DNA from: Methanobacteriota archaeon
GTDB lineage: Archaea > Halobacteriota > Methanocellia > Methanocellales > Methanocellaceae
Direction of reading: 5' to 3'
Assembly (NCBI GenBank): GCA_023436075.1
Contig: JAEZKS010000118.1
Coordinates: 1 to 8,155, forward strand
Length of the DNA: 8,155 bases
Position 1 is the stretch's first letter. Each line of letters starts with the position of its first letter. This document shows, one piece after another, positions 1-5,976 of this stretch. Both the position numbers and the translations under genes were made by a program. A model generated the notes under the pieces. That model had not been told where the DNA came from. It saw nothing but the letters and a program-made list of their open reading frames with translations, and ran no database searches.

Positions 1-1
1 A

Positions 2-475
2 TACCAGGCCAATCGATGCGGCCATGGGCGTAAAAGCGCGTATGAGGACGGCGTTATCCAATATCGCGTGCCACGGGCGGATAAGATCACGGAAGGCGGC
101 ATGGAAATCCCGCAGTCCATGGACGTAGCGACGTCAATCAGGCTCCAGCCGCTGTCCGGAAACAGGGTCGCTGCAGCAGGCGAGTTCGTCCTGCTGGCCG
201 GTGAAGTACAGCCGGTGATGAAAGCGCTGAACCGTAATGGCATAACTGTGACGGCTACCCATACGCACATGCTCAACGAAGAGCCCCGGCTGTACTACCT
301 GCATCTGTGGGCTGTCGGCGATCCGGTCGCGGTGGCGAAAGGTTTGAGAGAGGCGATTGATCAGACAAATGTGAAAACAGTCCAGCCGGCGCTCGTGGCA
401 GACAGACAGGAGGAGTCGCCCCGGCACACGTCTCATGCTTCTATATCCGCATTTCTCAGCCATGAGTCCGGATAG
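2..475 (+). CDS. DUF1259 (LppY/LpqO family) protein, 3' part, probable frameshift
   Basis: The frame is open from base 2 to the TAG at 473-475, so the gene enters from the left edge. The product matches the DUF1259 unit: a PRADKIT segment followed by GMEIPQSM, an AGEFVLL strand, EVQPVMKAL, then the signature THTHMLNEEPRLYYLHLWA and a closing helix that normally ends the family near AIDQTN. About 30 further residues, of no recognised type, follow. A short version could start at GTG 68, but this would begin inside the conserved PRAD segment, so it is unlikely to be the native start. The missing N-terminal part, reading as PIDAAMGVKA, appears in the next frame at bases 9-38, which suggests a frameshift near 36-41. 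The family's biochemical role is not established; some members are predicted lipoproteins. The clustered histidines suggest metal binding, but that is inference. The ATPase starts 23 bases downstream on the same strand. Confidence 0.75.
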   Translation, partial: YQANRCGHGRKSAYEDGVIQYRVPRADKITEGGMEIPQSMDVATSIRLQPLSGNRVAAAGEFVLLAGEVQPVMKALNRNGITVTATHTHMLNEEPRLYYLHLWAVGDPVAVAKGLREAIDQTNVKTVQPALVADRQEESPRHTSHASISAFLSHESG

Positions 476-485
476 ACAGCAGGGC

Positions 486-491
486 GAGGTG
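486..491 (+). promoter_or_regulatory. Shine-Dalgarno site of the P-type ATPase
   Basis: GAGGTG matches the core of the archaeal Shine-Dalgarno consensus GGAGGTGAT and stands seven bases before the ATG at 499. It supports that ATG over the ATG at 495, which is in another frame. A leadered, SD-dependent start fits an internal gene of an operon with the DUF1259 gene upstream. Confidence 0.6.
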
Positions 492-498
492 TCAATGT

Positions 499-3063
499 AT
501 GGTCGATACAGAATCGCCTGAATGGTGGGCGATGCCGAAGGACAGGGTGCTGGAACACCTGAAGAGCGACGGAGACAACGGCCTCTCCGGACGGCAGGTG
601 ACCGAAAACCGGTCCAGATACGGCTCGAACGAGATAGAAGCTGTCAGGCCGTCCGGCGCACTGTCGCTGCTCATGGACAGCGTCAGGCAGCCCATGATCG
701 TGCTGTTGCTGTCGATCGCCGCTCTTTCGCTGCTTTTCGGCAAGCTGTTGGAGGCCGTTGTCATGGTCTTAGTCGTCTTTGCGTACGTTGCAGTGGAATT
801 CATCAACAAGCGCCACAGCGACCGCGTGATGGCAGCCTTAAAAAAGCTTACGTCGCCCACTACCAGGGTCATCAGAAACGGGGGTATCAGGGAGATTAAG
901 GCTGATGACCTCGTCGTAGGCGACATTCTCCTTCTCTCGCCAGGGTACAGCGTGCCGGCAGATGCCCGGCTCATCGAATCAGGCGGACTATATGTAAACG
1001 AGGCGTCCCTGACCGGGGAATCGCAGCCAGCGAAAAAGGATGCTGACATGGTGCTTCCTGAGCACGCTCCGATCATGGAAAGGACAAACTGCGTGCTTGC
1101 AGGCACGACGGTGTTCGACGGCGAGGGGAAAGCCGTCGTCACTGCGGTCGGCAGGCACAGTGAACTGGGAAAGCTCTCTGTGGAGTTACGGTCATCTGCA
1201 AAGGAGCGGACCTTATTGCAGCAGGCGATGGTCAGTCTCGCTAAAACGCTGGCGATACTGGCGATCGTCGTCAGCATCCTGATACCTGCCGTGGGTTTTT
1301 TAAGAGGGCTCGACTTCCAGCAGATGGTCCTCACCTGGCTCGCCCTCACTTTCCTGATGATACCAGGTCAGCCGCCGATTATCATCCAGATGTCGCTGGC
1401 ACTTGCATCCTTCGACCTGGCGATGAAGAACGTCGTGATAAAGCGGCTGCAGGGCGCAGAGTCGCTCGGCTCCGTGACTGCTATAATGACGGATAAGACC
1501 GGCACGATTACCGAGAACCGGATGACACTTGAAAAGATAGTCCTGGCCGATGGCAGGGAGGTATCGCCGAAGGACATCCCGGAGGAGCTAAAGGAGTTGT
1601 TCGTCCTGTCGCTTCCGCAATATCCGGGCGATCCGACAGATAAAGCAGTGCAGGAGGCTTTTCCGGACGCCGCCATGATGAAGCGGGAACCGGCTCGCTT
1701 CGAGGGATTTTCCAAAGGCCGGCCGTGGCGGATGCTGGACTATCGCAAAAACGGGAAGTATTTGCATGTGATCGCCGGCAATCCGGAGGTTCTCATCGAT
1801 AGTTCAGCTATGTCCGGCGAAGATAAGAAGCGATTAAAGAATATCGCCGACAGGCTTGCCGACAAGGGCAAGCGAGTGACGGCGCTGGCCACATATGAGG
1901 ACAGCGCGCCGGAAATGGAAACCCTCGAAGCGATTAGCTTTATTGCTCTCCTGGAGATCTCTGACCCTGTGAGGCCGGGCGTGAAGGACGCCATACAGGA
2001 GCTGAAAAAGGCTGGCATCAAAACGTTCATCGCAACAGGCGACCATCCCGCGACAGCGAGGGCTGTAGGAGAAGCCGTCGGCCTTGGCGGCAACGTCGTA
2101 ACCGACAGAGACCCGGGGCTGAAAAACAACGAGGAATCAGGCCGCCTGACCGAAGAGACACGTATCTTCGCCCGTATGTCACCGCGACAAAAGCTCCGCA
2201 TGGTGAAAATCTTGCAGGACGAAGGCGAGGAAGTCGCGTATGTGGGCGACGGCGTGAACGATGCCGCTGCCATCAAAGCGGCGAACGTAGGGGTGGCCAT
2301 GGGCGAAATAGGAACGGATATCGCCAGAGAGACGGCCGACCTGGTATTGACTGACGATAACTACGTTCATCTCGTCGATGGCGTCAGAATCGGCAGGAAG
2401 GCCGTCGACAATTTCCTGAAAGGGCTGACCTATTACCTGTCAGCGAAGGCGATACTCCTTGCCATATTCATCGTGCCGCTCCTGCTGGCCATACAGTTTC
2501 CGTTCGCGCCCATCCAGATCATCGTCGTCGAGCTGCTGATGGACCTGGCATCATCTACGATCTTCGTGACCGAGCCGGAAGAGCCTGACATAATGAAACG
2601 CCCGCCATTGAAGGCCAGGTCTTTTATCAGCCTGTCGCTCCTGCCACGGATCATCCGGAATGGCTTCTGTCTGGCGGCCGGCATCCTGACGATATATGTA
2701 TGGCTCTACTTTACTACCGGGAACGTGATCATGGCGCAGACCGCCGCTTTCGTGACGTGGCTGCTCGGCCATATCATGCTGGCGTTGAACCTGAAGCAGG
2801 AACGGGTACCCCTGGCAAGGCAGGGCATCCTCTCGAACCGTTTCGGCGCACTGTGGCTGACGGGAATGATCGCTCTCGCTCTCGCTGTCACGAATGTACC
2901 GGCCATTTACCCGCTCTTGAAGACGACATCGCTTCCTCTGTCGGTATGGGGAGCCATTGTCATCGTCGTTCTGGCTTCTACCTGCTGGATCGAGATAAAA
3001 AAGTGGCTGTCGAGCATACGTCCGATGGCCGGACCGCACATGCAGACGACTGACCGGCAATAG
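499..3063 (+). CDS. P-type cation-transporting ATPase (P2/P3A-like) with unusual PGQPP motif
   Basis: An ATP-driven ion pump of the cytoplasmic membrane, 854 residues. In order: an N-terminal cation-ATPase domain (about 5-70), TM1-2 (about 63-100), an actuator domain with TGES at 172-175, TM3-4 (about 245-305), DKTGTIT with the phosphorylated Asp332, a compact nucleotide domain, TGD at 513-515, GDGVNDA at 583-589, and six C-terminal membrane segments (about 635-840). Asp332 to TGD spans about 180 residues, as in P3A proton pumps and shorter than in SERCA. TM6 reads VELLMD, with Glu678 and Asp682 at likely ion sites, resembling PMCA-type calcium pumps. TM4 has PGQPP (289-293) where P2 pumps have PEGLP, and the usual KGxPE is AGNPE (426-430). 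There is no CPx motif or heavy-metal domain, so P1B is excluded. The transported ion (H+, Ca2+ or other) cannot be decided. It probably shares a transcript with the DUF1259 gene. No clear U-tract terminator follows. Confidence 0.95.
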   Translation: MVDTESPEWWAMPKDRVLEHLKSDGDNGLSGRQVTENRSRYGSNEIEAVRPSGALSLLMDSVRQPMIVLLLSIAALSLLFGKLLEAVVMVLVVFAYVAVEFINKRHSDRVMAALKKLTSPTTRVIRNGGIREIKADDLVVGDILLLSPGYSVPADARLIESGGLYVNEASLTGESQPAKKDADMVLPEHAPIMERTNCVLAGTTVFDGEGKAVVTAVGRHSELGKLSVELRSSAKERTLLQQAMVSLAKTLAILAIVVSILIPAVGFLRGLDFQQMVLTWLALTFLMIPGQPPIIIQMSLALASFDLAMKNVVIKRLQGAESLGSVTAIMTDKTGTITENRMTLEKIVLADGREVSPKDIPEELKELFVLSLPQYPGDPTDKAVQEAFPDAAMMKREPARFEGFSKGRPWRMLDYRKNGKYLHVIAGNPEVLIDSSAMSGEDKKRLKNIADRLADKGKRVTALATYEDSAPEMETLEAISFIALLEISDPVRPGVKDAIQELKKAGIKTFIATGDHPATARAVGEAVGLGGNVVTDRDPGLKNNEESGRLTEETRIFARMSPRQKLRMVKILQDEGEEVAYVGDGVNDAAAIKAANVGVAMGEIGTDIARETADLVLTDDNYVHLVDGVRIGRKAVDNFLKGLTYYLSAKAILLAIFIVPLLLAIQFPFAPIQIIVVELLMDLASSTIFVTEPEEPDIMKRPPLKARSFISLSLLPRIIRNGFCLAAGILTIYVWLYFTTGNVIMAQTAAFVTWLLGHIMLALNLKQERVPLARQGILSNRFGALWLTGMIALALAVTNVPAIYPLLKTTSLPLSVWGAIVIVVLASTCWIEIKKWLSSIRPMAGPHMQTTDRQ

Positions 3064-3084
3064 GCTCAGTAATGTGATGGCTTT

Positions 3085-3228
3085 TCACGGGCTGCTCGTC
3101 TCGTTAAGGGCCTTGTGCATGGCGTTCGCGAGGTCCGTCGTGTTTCCGGTTGCCCGGCAATTCAGGTAGAACAGCCCCGGCTGTTCGGCCAGCATGCCCG
3201 CATCCGGGTGAACTGGCAACGCAGAGCC
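3085..3228 (-). pseudogene. Remnant of a second DUF1259 gene (C-terminal end only)
   Basis: The minus strand of the gap between the ATPase and hel308 reads 47 codons to a TGA (3085-3087). It contains MLAEQPGLFYLN, ATGNTTDLANAM and KALNETSSP, which line up without gaps with the C-terminal end of the DUF1259 protein at the left edge: 12 of 33 residues are identical from the shared ML to the shared T, with many conservative changes. The conserved THTH just before is lost (HPDAG instead), as is the whole N-terminal part, which would fall inside hel308. The only ATG in frame would leave 36 residues and I see no ribosome site for it. It is best read as a degraded paralogue lying in the 3' untranslated region of hel308, whose stop is five bases upstream. 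Chance similarity is possible in so short a stretch but the run of matches makes this less likely. Confidence 0.55.
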
Positions 3229-3232
3229 ACTC

Positions 3233-5452
3233 CTAATCGTTGAAGCTCAACAGCGTGCTCTGCCCGGCCTGTGCCGTCTCCGGCTCAGGCTGGGCGTATC
3301 CCTCGATCTTCCGCCCGAGCTGGTTCAGGATGCTGGCCGCCAGCTTGTCGCCGATGCCCGGTACTGCTGCCAGCGTTGCCAGGTCGGCGCTTTTGAGCTT
3401 CTCCCGGCTGGTGTAGCCAGCATCATAGAGCCGCCGCGCCCGGACACGGCCCACACCGGACAGCTCGATCAGGTCGAGCAGCTCCCGGCTCGCGCCGTTC
3501 TCGATACGGATTGCCAGCTCGCGAGTGGTCTTAGTCACTTGCGCCCCGCAGAGGCGAGCGATTTCTGCCGTGCCATGCATGAGCCAGGTGCAGGTCTCCA
3601 TCATGTTGCGCACGTCGCCCGGTCCGATGTTGAAGAAGGTCGTGATCGCCTCCTCGCTTTTCTCGTTGATCCACATTTCGGCGAGCGCAGCCGTCTTCAC
3701 CCCGGCCAGGAACTGCTCGAACTCCACGTCGTCGCCGTAGCTGTCCGGCACATCCACAAGGAAGTCCCCGACGTGCTCGTCCGCAAAGCGGATGATCCAC
3801 GAGTAATCGGCCCTCCGCAGGTAGAGCGGCTTCACGTCTGGCGTAGCGCAGACGAGGTGCAACAGTCCGAAGTCTCCGAGATCGGGCATGTTCTTCGTCC
3901 GCCGCAGGCCCTTGACGATGATCGATGCAGATAGCGGGTCTATGTACAGCTTCGAGGTCAGCGATCCGAGCTCTGTTGCCCGGAAGCTGCCGGCCTTGTT
4001 TTCCTCGATCATGCCCTCCTCCAGCAGGAAGTCCAGCACATGGTCGATGATCGCAGAGAGGTCGCCCCGCTGGTAGGCGAAGAAGGTACTGTCCATGAAC
4101 TCTTTCAGGTCTTTGCGATTCCGGCAGAAGTCCGTGGCGATGGCCGAGAGCACGTGGGCGCGCATCGCGGGCTCCGTGCCGAGCTTGGATGTAATCTGTT
4201 CAGGATCGGCGAGCACGTAATTCTCGAACAGCTCCTGATACTCATCATAGGTCTTAGCGATCAGGACTGCCTCGCCGTACGGGTCGAGCCGGGGCCGTCC
4301 CGCCCGCCCGGCCATCTGTTTGTATTCCAGTACAGGTATGGGCACGCTGCCGAAGTTCACGTCGAACCGCTTGTAGTCCCGGATGATCACCCGGCGCGCG
4401 GGCAGGTTCAGACCGGCCGCAAGCGTGGGCGTGCATGCTATTACCTTGACATCGGTACTGCGGAAGGCATCTTCGACAATGCGGCGATGCTCGCCCTTCA
4501 GGCCAGCGTGGTGGAACGCGACGCCGTGGGCAACGCAGTCCGCGAGCTTTTCGCAGGTATCAGTTTCCGCGTGCTTCGCGATCTGCTGCCTGACCCGGTC
4601 ATAACGTGCCTTCTCTGCATCAGAGAGCCGGCGAGCAAGGTGTCGCGAGACTTTCTGCGCGATGCTCTCGCTGCTCTTCCTCGTATTCGCAAAGATCAGG
4701 CACTGGCCGCCTTCTTCCAGCGTGTCGCTGACCAGCGATAGCACTTCATCCGGCCCCGCCGCATTCAGGACTCGCTTCTCGCCACGGAAGTTGATCGCCC
4801 GCCCGAAGAACACGCCCTCCTTGAGCACTGTCGGCCGCCAGTCGCTCTGGACGAGTTCCGCATTCAGCCATTTCGCCAGCGCCTTCGCGTTGCCGATCGT
4901 CGCAGATAGCGCCAACACCTGGATGCCCGGGTTGACCTTCATCAGCTTGGCGAGCGTCACTTCGAGCGTCGGCCCCCGGTTAGCCGAGTCGATCAGGTGT
5001 ACCTCGTCCGCCACCACGACCGTCAGGCTCGTCATCCACGAGACGCCGTTTCGGAGCAGCGAATCGGTCTTCTCTGACGTGGCGACAATGATGTCCTTCT
5101 CGCCCAGGTACTCGTCCTTGGAGTCGAAGTCGCCGGTGGCAATGCCGACCTTGATGCCGCCTTTCTTTATGTCGAGTTTCGAGAACTCTAGGAACCGATC
5201 GTACTTCTCCGAGGCCAGCGCCTTCAGCGGGACAATGTAGATCGCCTTGCCGCCAGCCGCGATCGACTTGAGCATGGCCATCTCGGCGAGCAGCGTCTTG
5301 CCGCTGGCCGTGGGGATGGCCGCCAGAATGTTCCTGCCGTCGAGCAGGCCTTTCTCGACGGCCGCTGCCTGGGGCGGATAGAGCTCCTGCAGGCCTGTAC
5401 GCACGTAAAAGTCCCGGAGCGCCTCCGGTAAATCCAGGTCAGCGATCTTCAT
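3233..5452 (-). CDS. hel308: Hel308 family ATP-dependent DNA helicase (Hjm)
   Basis: A superfamily 2, Ski2-like 3'-5' DNA helicase of 739 residues, the usual family length, which acts on stalled replication forks and recombination intermediates. Visible motifs: Q motif around LYPPQ (25-29), motif I PTASGKT (47-53), DEVH (149-152), SAT (183-185), an IFANTRKS segment (253-260), TPTLAAGLN (341-349) and QMAGRAGRP (379-387). A winged helix (about 405-500) and ratchet helical domain (about 500-655) follow, then two helix-hairpin-helix turns, LSGVGRVRA (664-672) and VPGIGDKLA (697-705). It ends in QSTLLSF (731-737), which resembles a PCNA-interacting peptide. The ATG at 5452 is the only possible start: in frame upstream there is no ATG, GTG or TTG before a TAG at 5492-5494, and the N-terminus matches family members. 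No Shine-Dalgarno lies at normal distance. It is divergent from the cupin and convergent with the ATPase. Confidence 0.96.
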   Translation of the reverse strand: MKIADLDLPEALRDFYVRTGLQELYPPQAAAVEKGLLDGRNILAAIPTASGKTLLAEMAMLKSIAAGGKAIYIVPLKALASEKYDRFLEFSKLDIKKGGIKVGIATGDFDSKDEYLGEKDIIVATSEKTDSLLRNGVSWMTSLTVVVADEVHLIDSANRGPTLEVTLAKLMKVNPGIQVLALSATIGNAKALAKWLNAELVQSDWRPTVLKEGVFFGRAINFRGEKRVLNAAGPDEVLSLVSDTLEEGGQCLIFANTRKSSESIAQKVSRHLARRLSDAEKARYDRVRQQIAKHAETDTCEKLADCVAHGVAFHHAGLKGEHRRIVEDAFRSTDVKVIACTPTLAAGLNLPARRVIIRDYKRFDVNFGSVPIPVLEYKQMAGRAGRPRLDPYGEAVLIAKTYDEYQELFENYVLADPEQITSKLGTEPAMRAHVLSAIATDFCRNRKDLKEFMDSTFFAYQRGDLSAIIDHVLDFLLEEGMIEENKAGSFRATELGSLTSKLYIDPLSASIIVKGLRRTKNMPDLGDFGLLHLVCATPDVKPLYLRRADYSWIIRFADEHVGDFLVDVPDSYGDDVEFEQFLAGVKTAALAEMWINEKSEEAITTFFNIGPGDVRNMMETCTWLMHGTAEIARLCGAQVTKTTRELAIRIENGASRELLDLIELSGVGRVRARRLYDAGYTSREKLKSADLATLAAVPGIGDKLAASILNQLGRKIEGYAQPEPETAQAGQSTLLSFND

Positions 5453-5474
5453 ATAGCGGTGGTGACGCCACCAT
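5439..5474 (-). promoter_or_regulatory. Possible upstream ORF (11 codons) overlapping the hel308 start
   Basis: On the minus strand an ATG (5472-5474) is preceded at five bases by GGTGAT (5480-5485), a good Shine-Dalgarno match. It opens a reading frame MVASPPLYEDR that ends in TGA (5439-5441), 12 bases after the first base of the hel308 ATG and in another frame. The real hel308 ATG has no such site. If the transcript starts upstream of 5485, ribosomes would load on this small ORF and hel308 would depend on re-initiation or coupling. If the transcript is leaderless from near 5452 the small ORF is not transcribed and means nothing. No function is suggested by the peptide itself. Confidence 0.3.
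5458..5472. repeat. Short inverted repeat GGTGG-N5-CCACC before hel308
   Basis: The sequence GGTGG TGACG CCACC is a perfect five-base inverted repeat with a five-base centre, only five bases from the hel308 ATG. A second copy of the arm, GGTGGC, stands at 5495-5500 and could pair with GCCACC at 5467-5472 instead, giving two mutually exclusive hairpins in a leadered transcript. It could equally be an operator between TATA-like element and start codon, or chance. Confidence 0.3.
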
Positions 5475-5480
5475 AGTAAA
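5473..5480 (-). promoter_or_regulatory. Candidate TATA box for hel308 (leaderless model)
   Basis: The minus strand reads TTTACTAT, with its centre about 25 bases before the hel308 ATG and a purine-rich stretch (GGGAAAAGG) upstream that could serve as a BRE. This spacing would put the transcription start at or near the start codon, as in many archaeal leaderless genes. It overlaps the ATG of the small upstream ORF, so the two models exclude each other. The match to the archaeal TATA consensus is only fair. Confidence 0.3.
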
Positions 5481-5511
5481 TCACCTTTTCCCTAGGTGGC
5501 TGAAAGTTTTC

Positions 5512-5533
5512 CCCGCCCGCGAAACGGGACGGG
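5512..5533. repeat. GC-rich hairpin/inverted repeat in the divergent spacer
   Basis: CCCGCCCG (5512-5519) pairs with CGGGACGGG (5525-5533) around a CGAAA loop, with one unpaired A at 5529. It is eight G-C pairs strong, in an otherwise AT-leaning spacer, directly upstream of the TATA-like GATTATCA of the cupin. Position and symmetry fit a regulator-binding site or a BRE-overlapping operator; no protein can be named. Confidence 0.35.
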
Positions 5534-5540
5534 ATTATCA
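5533..5540 (+). promoter_or_regulatory. Candidate TATA box for the cupin gene
   Basis: GATTATCA is centred about 27 bases before the GTG at 5563 and 30 before the ATG at 5566, the distance expected for a leaderless archaeal transcript. The sequence is a partial match to the archaeal TATA consensus, so this is tentative. Confidence 0.3.
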
Positions 5541-5565
5541 GCATGCAGAGAAAGTCAATATTGTG

Positions 5566-5946
5566 ATGGGTATGATAGAGACGAGGATTACTAATGAGAA
5601 GCCACCGGTAGTCTACGACCTGGACGATTTCCGTCACGGCCTCGGGAACCGGCCGAACGACGCCGGAGTCACAGTCACGTCGCATCACAAGGTAAGCCTG
5701 TGGACGATACAGGCCGGGAAGACAGTCCCGCTGCATACTCATTCGGACTCGGAGTGCGTAATCATCGTGATGGCCGGACAGGGCGAATACATGTGGGGAA
5801 ACCGATCAATGGATATGAAAAAGGACATGCTGACCATCGCTTCGCCTGGCGCTGCACATGGATTCCGGAACAATAACACGGAGCCGCTGGTGGTGCTCAC
5901 CATCGAGGGGCCAGGGCCATTCGACGTCAGACCACCAGGGGCGTAA
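5566..5946 (+). CDS. Small single-domain cupin protein
   Basis: A 126-residue cytosolic protein with one conserved beta-barrel of the cupin_2 type. Cupin motif 1 is visible as HTHSDSE, with metal ligands His57, His59 and Glu63, followed by the GQGEY turn; motif 2 is PGAAHGFRN, with the fourth ligand His98. All four canonical metal ligands are kept, so it should bind a divalent metal. Single-domain cupins of this size include dioxygenases, isomerases and sugar- or effector-binding regulators; nothing here picks one. There is no signal peptide or membrane segment. Possible starts are GTG 5563, ATG 5566 and ATG 5572; no other start codon lies upstream in frame back to the hel308 side. GTGAT at 5563-5567, four bases before ATG 5572, might be a weak ribosome site for the shortest form. 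It stands alone, divergent from hel308. Confidence 0.9.
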   Translation: MGMIETRITNEKPPVVYDLDDFRHGLGNRPNDAGVTVTSHHKVSLWTIQAGKTVPLHTHSDSECVIIVMAGQGEYMWGNRSMDMKKDMLTIASPGAAHGFRNNNTEPLVVLTIEGPGPFDVRPPGA

Positions 5947-5976
5947 TGGCAGGACTAATAGTGGCTTTTCGTCGAG

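Noticed and set aside
492..1349. Long minus-strand open frame (285 codons) opposite the ATPase
   Set aside because: Composition is Ser/Thr/Arg-rich and without domains, typical of the antisense of a GC-rich gene; the plus strand carries an unmistakable ATPase there.
499..3063. Heavy-metal (P1B) or KdpB identity for the ATPase
   Set aside because: No CPx motif, no heavy-metal-binding domain, and ten membrane segments with six after the GDGVNDA motif, unlike P1A/P1B pumps.
3074..3088. GTGA-N7-TCAC hairpin as terminator between ATPase and hel308
   Set aside because: Only four pairs, no U-tract on either strand; too weak to call.
4040..5240. Plus-strand open frames of 192-233 codons opposite hel308
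   Set aside because: They mirror the helicase coding strand, show no family resemblance, and overlap each other in different frames.
5449..5742. Minus-strand 97-codon frame whose TGA overlaps the hel308 ATG (ATGA)
   Set aside because: The overlap looks like translational coupling, but most of the frame is antisense to the cupin and has no similarity or ribosome site; only the short SD-led micro-ORF within the region deserves attention.
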